From: Spirochaetaceae bacterium | Lineage (GTDB): Bacteria; Spirochaetota; Spirochaetia; Treponematales; Treponemataceae | Assembly: GCA_031271875.1 (NCBI GenBank) | Contig: JAISVD010000214.1 | Location: forward strand, 1 to 9,394 | DNA: 9,394 nucleotides | Direction: 5' to 3' | Shown here: positions 1 to 5,908 of the stretch, in pieces | How the letters are laid out: every line of letters starts with the position of its first letter | Position numbering within the stretch: position 1 is the stretch's first letter | Notes under the pieces: generated by a model | Databases searched by the model: none | Told to the model about the DNA's origin: nothing | What the model saw: the letters and a program-made list of their open reading frames with translations, nothing else | Translations under genes and position numbers: made by a program

Positions 1-2
1 AT

Positions 3-2357
3 CCGTTCCTTTCAACCCGGAATCTGGGATACTGGAATCCCCTGTTTCGTCTGGAGAAATCCGACAGCCCGGTGATAACCTATTCGATCCCGCTGCGATT
101 CAGTGGAGAGATGCCTTACGCCGTATTGGGGGTTGAAATATCTCTGGACTATCTTCAGACAATGCTCCCCTATAGCGAATTGAACAGGGAACACAATGGC
201 ATGTATCTTGTCGGTATCCATCCTGCGGAGAAAGAGATGTACGATGTCGTTGTATCCTCGGCAGCGCCGTTTGTGTACCGGGAAATACGGAACGGCGGGG
301 TTGTGGCCTTTGAAAGGCAGCCATATACGGGATCTATATACCCGATTACTTCCGGAGGGAAGAACAGATATGGTGTATACGGATGTATACAGTATTTCCA
401 ACTATACAATGTAAATACCCCTTTTGAAAGGGATCAGTGGGCGTTGATCGGAGTGGTTAACCGTGAAGATCTGTTTTCAGATTCAATCAGTGTCAGGAAT
501 TCGGTGTTTATTTCGCTTGTGGTTTCACTGATAATCGGAATTACCGGAGTCGGGATAGCCTCGGTTGCCATTACCCGTCCGATTGTGGGACTTGCCTCCC
601 GTGTCCGTAAGAGCGATCCCGACGTTCCGGTAAAACTGCCCCGGTGCAATATAAATGAGGTGGATGAGCTTGCCGTCGCCGTTGAGACCCTCAGCCGGGA
701 TGTGGCGGATTCCGCTTCGCGGATGTCCCAGGTCATCGGGCTGCTTAATATGCCTATCGCCGCTTTTATGTACCAGCAGGACGCTGAAAAGGTGTACTGT
801 TCCGATTCATTCTTTGATGTGACCGGACTGGAGAGGGCCGGAGCGGAGGGTTCCTATATCAGCAGGGAGTTCTTTAATCGCTGTATGGATGAGGTGACCT
901 CCAGGCCCGAGAATGAGGAAGATTTGTACCGTATAACAGACGCAAAAGGAGAACAGCGCTGGATACGGATTCGTATGCAGAGTGACGGGATGAGAACTCT
1001 GGGGGTTATCACCGATGTGACCAAGGAGACCCTGGAAAAACGGAAGATCGAGCATGACCGCGATTATGACGGCCTTACAAAGCTGCTTAACCGCCATGCG
1101 TTCCGGGCTATTGTTACCAAGAAACTCGCTGCCCGTCCGGAGGGTATCGGCGCCTTTATCATGTGGGATCTGGATAACCTCAAATTCATAAACGATTCCT
1201 ATGGTCACGATATGGGGGATGCCTATATCTCCATGATGGCGGATTTTCTCCGATATCTTTCTCTGGAACGGGGGATTGTTGCGCGCATGTCGGGGGATGA
1301 GTTTTTTGCCTTTCTGTACGGGTACAATTCGAAAGATGAGATACGGCGTATAATTGAGCATATTCAGGAGAAGATGCAGAACACCTGGCTCACTCTTCCT
1401 GACGGGAAGAATGTAAAAGTCCGGGCTTCCGCCGGTGTGGCCTGGTATCCTGATAACTCCGACACATATGAAGAGCTCGCCAGGTTTGCCGATTTCGCGA
1501 TGTATGAAATCAAAAATACCCTCAAGGGTACCTATTTCGAATTTGATGAGAGAAACTATAACCGGGATTCATTCCTTCTTACCTGCAAGGGGGAGCTTGA
1601 CAAGATAATCGACGAGGAGCTGCTCAGGTACGCGTTTCAGCCCATCATTGATGCCAGAACGGGTGAGGTTTTTGCCTATGAGGCGCTCATGCGTTCCCAG
1701 AGCGAAAACCTCTCTTCCCCCCAGGATATAATCCGGCTTGCCCGCTCCCAGGCGAAGCTGTACCAGATAGAGCGGCTCACCTGGTTCAAGGCCCTTGAAA
1801 GTTATGCCGCCCAGGCGGAGCTTTTTGGAGACGCGCTCCTGTTTATCAATTCAATTCCCAGTTATGTCCTGAGTGATCAGGACCTTGAGGAGTTTGAGAA
1901 AAAATACCGTCCCTATCTTGGCCGGATCGTTATGGAGCTGCTAGAAGGGGATCAGTCAAATGAAAACTGTACGCTTAAAAAGAAGGAATGTATAGCCCAA
2001 TGGCAGGGAAAGATCGCCATAGATGATTTTGGTTCCGGGTATAACAATGATCTTATTCTGCTGCTTATCAGACCGGATTTTGTGAAGATAGATATGACCA
2101 TCATCGGCAGTATCGATATCGACAGCAACAGGCAATATATTGTGCAGAACCTGATTGCCTATGCGCGGAACCTCGGCATAAAAATCCTCGCCGAAGGTGT
2201 GGAGACACGGGAAGAGATGGAGATGCTCATATCCCTCGGTGTTGATTACCTTCAGGGATATTATCTGGGGAAACCCCTCTTTGAGCCCAAGAAAGTTCCC
2301 CCGGAGATACAGGAACAGATACTGAATGCCGCGGCACTCTGTGCCGGGGATGAATAA
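3..2357 (+). CDS. Membrane-bound Cache-HAMP-PAS-GGDEF-EAL cyclic-di-GMP turnover protein (5' partial)
   Basis: The reading frame is open to the left edge (first full codon at 3), so the true start lies outside; the GTG at 72 is internal. The first ~140 residues resemble the distal half of an extracytoplasmic Cache sensor (ITYSIPLRF, then AVLGVEISLDYL). A transmembrane helix follows at about 501-572, HAMP at about 573-716 and PAS at about 730-1030. GGDEF spans about 1060-1540, with DGLTKLLNR, the metal-site run DLDNLKFINDSYGH, and SGDEF (1290-1304) in place of GGDEF. The residues where an RxxD inhibitory site would lie read LERG, so that site is absent. EAL spans about 1600-2310 and keeps EAL, the Asn of FINS, MELLE, DDFG, VKID, AEGVE and LQGY. 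The phosphodiesterase is therefore probably active, degrading c-di-GMP; cyclase activity is uncertain, since SGDEF can be active or can act as a GTP-binding regulatory site. The sensed ligand is unknown. Confidence 0.93.
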   Translation, partial: PFLSTRNLGYWNPLFRLEKSDSPVITYSIPLRFSGEMPYAVLGVEISLDYLQTMLPYSELNREHNGMYLVGIHPAEKEMYDVVVSSAAPFVYREIRNGGVVAFERQPYTGSIYPITSGGKNRYGVYGCIQYFQLYNVNTPFERDQWALIGVVNREDLFSDSISVRNSVFISLVVSLIIGITGVGIASVAITRPIVGLASRVRKSDPDVPVKLPRCNINEVDELAVAVETLSRDVADSASRMSQVIGLLNMPIAAFMYQQDAEKVYCSDSFFDVTGLERAGAEGSYISREFFNRCMDEVTSRPENEEDLYRITDAKGEQRWIRIRMQSDGMRTLGVITDVTKETLEKRKIEHDRDYDGLTKLLNRHAFRAIVTKKLAARPEGIGAFIMWDLDNLKFINDSYGHDMGDAYISMMADFLRYLSLERGIVARMSGDEFFAFLYGYNSKDEIRRIIEHIQEKMQNTWLTLPDGKNVKVRASAGVAWYPDNSDTYEELARFADFAMYEIKNTLKGTYFEFDERNYNRDSFLLTCKGELDKIIDEELLRYAFQPIIDARTGEVFAYEALMRSQSENLSSPQDIIRLARSQAKLYQIERLTWFKALESYAAQAELFGDALLFINSIPSYVLSDQDLEEFEKKYRPYLGRIVMELLEGDQSNENCTLKKKECIAQWQGKIAIDDFGSGYNNDLILLLIRPDFVKIDMTIIGSIDIDSNRQYIVQNLIAYARNLGIKILAEGVETREEMEMLISLGVDYLQGYYLGKPLFEPKKVPPEIQEQILNAAALCAGDE
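2332..2346 (+). terminator. GC stem-loop at the 3' end of the GGDEF-EAL gene (weak terminator candidate)
   Basis: CGGCAC and GTGCCG form a perfect 6-bp stem with a 3-base TCT loop, ending 8 bases before the TAA. A run of five T (2358-2362) begins 11 bases after the stem, which is too far for a textbook intrinsic terminator. A second run of seven T (2371-2377) directly precedes the next ATG. Partial termination or transcript-end stabilisation is possible; read-through into the next gene is equally plausible. Confidence 0.22.
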
Positions 2358-2377
2358 TTTTTGTTGGCGGTTTTTTT

Positions 2378-2899
2378 ATGACAGCGGATACAGCATTTAT
2401 TTCCCGCCGGGGAGAAGACGCGGAAAGGTTTTTCAGGGAGGGATATAATTGTGCCCAGGCGGTAGCCGCTGCGTTTGCTCCGGATACCGGAACGGACAGG
2501 GAGACCCTGCTCAGGTTCAATTCGTCCTTTGGCGGGGGGATCGGCAGGATGCGGGAGGTCTGCGGCGCTGTATCCGGAATGTGCGGAATCGCGGGACTGC
2601 TCTACGGGTATGCGGACCCGAAGGACGGGGCTGCAAAAAAGAAGCACTACGCCCGTATTCAGGAACTGGCAGGGAAATTCCGGGATGAACACGGAAGTAT
2701 CCTCTGCCGGGAGCTGCTGGCCGGAGTTCCCGGAGACACGGGAAACACGCCCGCTCCGAAGGATGGCGATCCTTCGGAGCGCGGTACTGAATGGTACAAA
2801 AAGCGCCCCTGTGCGGAGCTTGTCCGCAGCGCCGCCGAGAGCCTGGCGGAGTACATTACTACTCACCCGGAAAGGGAGACCCCCTCCGCAGGACTGTAA
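2378..2899 (+). CDS. C_GCAxxG_C_C family putative redox-active protein
   Basis: This 173-residue protein has no signal peptide and is probably cytoplasmic. It matches the C_GCAxxG_C_C family (about 140 residues, four conserved Cys and a CGAxxG motif). Visible landmarks are GYNCAQAV (Cys25), FGGGIGRM, VCGAVSG (Cys62), GSILCREL (Cys110) and KKRPCAELV (Cys145), with an extra Cys69. The family has no settled biochemical role; a redox or metal-binding function is inferred from the cysteines, and members are often found near transporter genes, which fits the efflux operon downstream. The ATG lies 20 bases after the previous stop, suggesting co-transcription, but the ribosome site is weak (GGCGG then seven T). 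The Cys110-Cys145 interval is 35 residues, apparently longer than usual, and the extra residues coincide with two DNA hairpins (2727-2781). Confidence 0.88.
   Translation: MTADTAFISRRGEDAERFFREGYNCAQAVAAAFAPDTGTDRETLLRFNSSFGGGIGRMREVCGAVSGMCGIAGLLYGYADPKDGAAKKKHYARIQELAGKFRDEHGSILCRELLAGVPGDTGNTPAPKDGDPSERGTEWYKKRPCAELVRSAAESLAEYITTHPERETPSAGL
2727..2781. repeat. Two adjacent hairpin-forming palindromes inside the C_GCAxxG_C_C gene
   Basis: The first is TTCCCG and CGGGAA separated by 6 bases (2727-2744). The second is a perfect 13-bp stem (2752-2764 with 2769-2781; left arm CGCTCCGAAGGAT) closed by a 4-base GGCG loop. Both lie in frame within the variable, Gly/Pro-rich linker between Cys110 and Cys145 (residues about 117-136). 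A perfect 13-bp stem is unlikely by chance in coding DNA and may mark insertion of a small palindromic element. No mobility gene is nearby. Confidence 0.6.
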
Positions 2900-2934
2900 T
2901 CCGGGAAAGACATATATCGACAACGGTATCCCCC

Positions 2935-2950
2935 AAAAATAATTATTTTT
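2935..2950. repeat. 16-bp perfect A/T palindrome
   Basis: AAAAATAATTATTTTT is fully self-complementary and starts 35 bases after the stop of the C_GCAxxG_C_C gene, preceded by CCCCC. As RNA it could form only a weak A-U stem ending in five T, so it is a poor terminator. As DNA it could act as an upstream A/T-rich promoter element or a protein site. It lies just upstream of the TTGACG box at 2975. The role is unknown. Confidence 0.5.
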
Positions 2951-2974
2951 CTGTATAAAAATGCTCCTGTTTTA

Positions 2975-3003
2975 TTGACGACATAGGTAAAATTCAGTAT
3001 GTT
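2975..3003 (+). promoter_or_regulatory. Candidate sigma-70-type promoter P1
   Basis: TTGACG (2975-2980, 5 of 6 to consensus) is followed after 17 bases by TATGTT (2998-3003, 4 of 6). The predicted start is near 3010, giving a leader of about 70 bases before the regulator ATG at 3081. The leader would contain the palindromes at 3030-3063. Confidence 0.4.
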
Positions 3004-3005
3004 AA

Positions 3006-3063
3006 CGAATGTTCGGAAACTGAAAAACACACATATAATGTGATCTGTGTACAGTTTATACAG
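3006..3063. promoter_or_regulatory. Cluster of operator-like palindromes
   Basis: Three symmetric sequences are visible: CGAA-TG-TTCG (3006-3015), CACAT-ATA-ATGTG (3030-3042, covering the TATAAT box), and CTGTGTA-cagtt-TATACAG (3045-3063, 6 of 7 arm positions paired). TetR-family operators are usually palindromes of about 15-20 bp overlapping the promoter, so the second and third are the best candidates for autoregulation by the adjacent regulator. Confidence 0.4.
3012..3039 (+). promoter_or_regulatory. Candidate promoter P2 with consensus -10
   Basis: A perfect TATAAT lies at 3034-3039, with only a weak -35 (TTCGGA at 3012-3017, 16-base spacing). The -10 is embedded in the palindrome CACAT-ATA-ATGTG (3030-3042), so a protein bound there would block RNA polymerase. 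The predicted start is near 3046, about 35 bases before the regulator ATG. Confidence 0.4.
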
Positions 3064-3080
3064 AAAGAGCTGAGGGATTC

Positions 3081-4385
3081 ATGACAGATACACGGGAACG
3101 CATACTTCACGCCGCCTTTTCAGCATTGACGGAATCCCACTATACCGGTTTGTCCCTCAGCCGGATCGCGGAGATCGCAGGGATTACAAAACCCGCAATA
3201 TACCGCCATTATGCGGACAAGGATGAACTCATCTTCGCAATGTATGAGCATTTTTACGATGAATTCGCGGCGGCTTTGCCGGTGGTGGATAAGGGGATGG
3301 AAACATCCGCTATCGAACGGATACAAGGCTACTCCCTGATCCGCTTCTTTTCTCTTCACCCCGAATATCTCGGGTTTTTCCTTTATTCACTCATAGCGAA
3401 AAAAGGGTTTGAGACGGAACTGTTCCGGGAGCTCCACGAGAGGAGGGTTTTCAGATCCTTCGAAGGGCATCCCCTGTCATGCGGGGTACCCGGAGAATCC
3501 TCCGCCCCTGAGGGCAGTATGAACGGCCCTGTTCCGGAGGATATCCGGTCTGTTATTGCCTATTACCTCAGGATCATATTCGGTGCGGTTACCTGCATAC
3601 ATTTCATATTCGAACTGCATTCGGTGGCAACACAAAGCAATAGTTCGGGCACAAACCTGAGAAACCATCAGATCGATATCGGCATATTTACCGACCGGCT
3701 CTGGCAGCTTCTGGCGGAGGGGTGGGAGATACCGGGCTGGGATCTCTCCGTGGAGAGGATGAACGAGCTGGAACTGCTCAGTACTGTTTCCGACGCCGAA
3801 CTGCCCGAGGAGTCCCGCATATTCAGCGCAGTCGCTTCGGTCATCAAGGAATATGGATTCCCCGGAACAACGGTGGAGCGGATAGCGGAAAAGATGGGGC
3901 TGGCAAAAAGCAGCCTCTACTCATATTTCCGCAACAAAAATGAACTGCTCTCGGAACTGGTATACTCCGAACTGTCGGAATTCGTGCAGATTGTCGAACG
4001 GCGTCGGCGGCTTACGAATACCCTCCCGGAGGCCGTGTATATGCACCTCATGACGGTGACATCGTATCTTCAGAAAAGGCCGTCGATTATTCCGGTCTTC
4101 AGCTGGCTCCGCAGCAGGGGAAACCTCAGGAATTCCGAAATAGGACACTATATCAGAAACGACCGGAAAATCGACATTACAAATACATTGAATACATTTC
4201 CGGGATTCAGGATACCTGACCTGGGGATTCCGCTTAAAGAGGAAACAGTGAGCATATGGATATCAGCGATTCCGATATCGGTGCTTATCCAGTGCCGCTT
4301 TCATAAATTCACAGATGAACAAGTGGTTTCTGCAATGAGAATGGTATACAGTTTTATTGGTCATGGAGTGGAGGAAAATAATTGA
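3081..4385 (+). CDS. Tandem TetR-TetR transcriptional regulator of the efflux operon
   Basis: The 434-residue protein is about twice the usual TetR length (about 200) and carries two full DNA-binding domains. The first (residues about 5-52) has LSRIAEIAGITKPAIYRHYADKDEL. The second (about 245-290) has VERIAEKMGLAKSSLYSYF followed by RNKNEL; equivalent positions are offset by 239 residues. Each is followed by a helical region of ligand-binding-domain size (about 55-225 and 295-434). The recognition helices differ (TKPAIYRHY versus AKSSLYSYF). The ATG at 3081 is supported by GAGGG at 3072-3076. TetR proteins normally repress efflux genes until a ligand binds; the target here is inferred to be this operon, since the stop overlaps the TolC-like start by 4 bases. 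Residues about 126-152 of the first ligand domain look like an insertion encoded by palindrome-rich DNA. Confidence 0.92.
   Translation: MTDTRERILHAAFSALTESHYTGLSLSRIAEIAGITKPAIYRHYADKDELIFAMYEHFYDEFAAALPVVDKGMETSAIERIQGYSLIRFFSLHPEYLGFFLYSLIAKKGFETELFRELHERRVFRSFEGHPLSCGVPGESSAPEGSMNGPVPEDIRSVIAYYLRIIFGAVTCIHFIFELHSVATQSNSSGTNLRNHQIDIGIFTDRLWQLLAEGWEIPGWDLSVERMNELELLSTVSDAELPEESRIFSAVASVIKEYGFPGTTVERIAEKMGLAKSSLYSYFRNKNELLSELVYSELSEFVQIVERRRRLTNTLPEAVYMHLMTVTSYLQKRPSIIPVFSWLRSRGNLRNSEIGHYIRNDRKIDITNTLNTFPGFRIPDLGIPLKEETVSIWISAIPISVLIQCRFHKFTDEQVVSAMRMVYSFIGHGVEENN
3457..3540. repeat. Palindrome-rich stretch inside the TetR-TetR gene
   Basis: Short inverted repeats are packed here: CCTTCGAAGG (3457-3466), GGGTACCC (3484-3491), CGGAG-aatc-CTCCG (3491-3504), CCCT-g-AGGG (3506-3514), AGGGC with GCCCT (3511-3515 with 3526-3530), and CCTCCG with CGGAGG (3499-3504 with 3535-3540). 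The encoded residues (about 126-153, rich in Gly, Pro, Ser and Glu) look like a loop insertion in the first ligand-binding domain. GATCCTTCG at 3454-3462 is also present in the hairpin at 2752-2781. Confidence 0.35.
4370..4384 (+). promoter_or_regulatory. Ribosome binding site fixing the TTG start of the TolC-like gene
   Basis: GGAGG (4370-4374) is followed by 7 bases and then TTG (4382-4384), an ideal spacing. The TTG overlaps the regulator's TGA stop (4383-4385). The next in-frame ATG (4448) would remove the signal peptide, so the TTG is preferred. Confidence 0.75.
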
Positions 4386-5875
4386 AAAGATTGTTTCAAG
4401 GAATCCTGGGATTCCGGAAAAGCACAGCATTGTTCCTGGTAATAGGAATGTGCGCCTCTCTGCCCGTCTGGGGGGGAGGAAAAAAAGACGAATCTGCATA
4501 TCAGGCGCTTCCGCCGGAAGGCTTTGATAGTGCAGTCTATGCGTTGGAGATTCCCGCAGACCAGAGCGGTAAACCGGCTGAAACGGAGAGTATAACCCTG
4601 ACGGTGGATGATGCGGTACAGTATGCCCTCGATAACAGCGCCGTGATGAAAAGTGCGTCGATCGATCTCGGAACGAAAAAGAGGCAGAAAGATACCGCCT
4701 GGAACGTGTTTGTCCCCGGCGTTTCCGTCACCGGGACCATGGCCCGCCAGAACGAGGTCAACGATACGATGGGTTCACTCCTCTCCCAAATGACTGGATA
4801 CCCCTCGGAAGAGACAAAGGAAGCGGATCACTGGAAAGCCATACTGGGACTCACCGCCTCTCTCAACCTCAATTTCGCCCTCGTGGACGGAATACGGGCG
4901 ACCCGCGCGAATTATGAGGCAGGTCTTATCACCTGGGAGCAGACCCGCAAACAGACTGAACGGGACATACGAAAGATGTTCTACGGTATTCTGCTGATGC
5001 AGCAAAATCTGGCGCTCCAGAAGGAGATACTCGCCACGGCGGAGCAGCGGGTACAGCAGGCACGGATCAACTTTCGGAACGGACTTGTCCCGGAACTGAC
5101 CCTTCTCCAAGCGCAGGTTGCGGCGGAAAACCGCAAACCCGCGATTCAGGAGCTGGAACAGACGATCTCTCAGCAGCTTGACACCTTCGCGTTTCTCCTC
5201 GGATTTCCCTACGGGACAAAACCCATACTGGACGGCTCCATAGCCCCTGATTTTCTCGATCTCGACGCGGACAGCCTGATCTCCCGGTATCTGGGGAACA
5301 GGCTTGATATCATATCTCTGGCAAAAAACATCGAACTCCTTGAAATCCAGCGCAGCGCCCTGGTTCACCAGACCTATACGCCGAGCATCGCCCTCTCATG
5401 GAGCTGGCAGCCCACGGTACTCAAGATAAACGAGAACTGGTTTGACTCTGATAACGTGATGGACAACGGAAGTTTCAGCGCCACCATCGCCTTCAACCTC
5501 ACCAACATGCTCCCCTTTTCATCTCAGGGACAGGGTATTAAGGATGTGGAGGCGAATATCATGAAACTCAGGCTCAGCATGGCGCAGTTACTGCAAAACA
5601 GCGAGATGGAGATCAATTCCCTTATTCAGAAACTGAACAAATCGCGGAACGCTATCGCCGCATCAAGGCTCAATATAGAGCTGGCGCAAAAAGCCTATGA
5701 TATGACAGTTGTGGCCTTCAGAAACGGAACAACGGAACTGCTCGATGTGCGGGACGCCGAAGGTCAGCTCAGTCAGGCGCAGCTCGGATTGCTTCAGGAG
5801 CAATATAATTATGTAACAGGGCTTCTTGATCTCGAATATGCCCTGAACATGAAATTGAATAATACAACGGAATAG
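4382..5875 (+). CDS. TolC-like outer-membrane efflux protein
   Basis: This 497-residue protein is an outer-membrane factor of the OEP/TolC family, forming the exit duct of a tripartite efflux pump (BesC-like in position). A signal peptide is visible: basic start MKRLFQ, a hydrophobic core at about residues 14-30, and probable cleavage in the Gly-rich stretch before KKDES. The family's two internal repeats show as LTVDDAVQYALDNS (73-86) leading to FRNGLVPELTLLQAQ (231-245), and a later helix pair with FRNGTTELLDVRDAE (446-460). Long amphipathic Gln/Leu/Ala-rich helices (about 170-265 and 395-490) would build the periplasmic tunnel. The length suits the family. The start is a TTG with a strong ribosome site, overlapping the regulator stop by 4 bases. 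Confidence in the family is high; the exported substrate cannot be read from the sequence. Confidence 0.92.
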   Translation: MKRLFQGILGFRKSTALFLVIGMCASLPVWGGGKKDESAYQALPPEGFDSAVYALEIPADQSGKPAETESITLTVDDAVQYALDNSAVMKSASIDLGTKKRQKDTAWNVFVPGVSVTGTMARQNEVNDTMGSLLSQMTGYPSEETKEADHWKAILGLTASLNLNFALVDGIRATRANYEAGLITWEQTRKQTERDIRKMFYGILLMQQNLALQKEILATAEQRVQQARINFRNGLVPELTLLQAQVAAENRKPAIQELEQTISQQLDTFAFLLGFPYGTKPILDGSIAPDFLDLDADSLISRYLGNRLDIISLAKNIELLEIQRSALVHQTYTPSIALSWSWQPTVLKINENWFDSDNVMDNGSFSATIAFNLTNMLPFSSQGQGIKDVEANIMKLRLSMAQLLQNSEMEINSLIQKLNKSRNAIAASRLNIELAQKAYDMTVVAFRNGTTELLDVRDAEGQLSQAQLGLLQEQYNYVTGLLDLEYALNMKLNNTTE

Positions 5876-5908
5876 AGGAGGGCGGAATACATTCCGCGGA
5901 AAATACAC
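5876..5908 (+). promoter_or_regulatory. Displaced Shine-Dalgarno with hairpin before the adaptor gene
   Basis: AGGAGGG (5876-5882) directly follows the TolC-like stop but lies 26 bases before the adaptor ATG at 5909. Between them GCGGAAT-ac-ATTCCGC (5882-5897) forms a 6-7-bp hairpin, which could bring the strong site near the ATG or limit translation. A weak GGAA (5898-5901) sits at normal spacing. An in-frame ATT at 5891 has ideal spacing from AGGAGGG but is a very rare start codon. Confidence 0.45.

Larger units (their letters stand above)
2948..3066. repeat. 12-bp perfect inverted repeat flanking the efflux-operon promoter region
   Basis: TTTCTGTATAAA at 2948-2959 is the exact reverse complement of TTTATACAGAAA at 3055-3066; the arms are separated by 95 bases. 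The right arm sits between the predicted transcription start and the ribosome site, and the left arm lies upstream of both candidate promoters. This layout suits a pair of operator half-sites or two binding sites joined by looping. The binding protein is inferred to be the adjacent TetR-type regulator. Confidence 0.5.

Noticed and set aside
72..74. GTG as the start of the GGDEF-EAL gene
   Set aside because: The frame is open upstream to the edge and the preceding codons (YWNPLFRLEKSDSP) read like Cache-domain sequence, so the GTG is an internal Val.
2261..2923. 220-codon open frame on the - strand over the C_GCAxxG_C_C gene
   Set aside because: The + strand protein matches a known family with its cysteines in place; the antisense frame shows no motif or ribosome site.
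2901..2950. Intrinsic terminator after the C_GCAxxG_C_C gene
   Set aside because: Only GGGA/TCCC with a long loop, or an A/T-only stem, can be drawn before the five T; neither is a convincing terminator.
5891..5893. ATT as the start of the adaptor gene
   Set aside because: Spacing from AGGAGGG is ideal and it is in frame, but ATT starts are very rare and the ATG at 5909 gives a normal lipoprotein signal; kept only as a remark.
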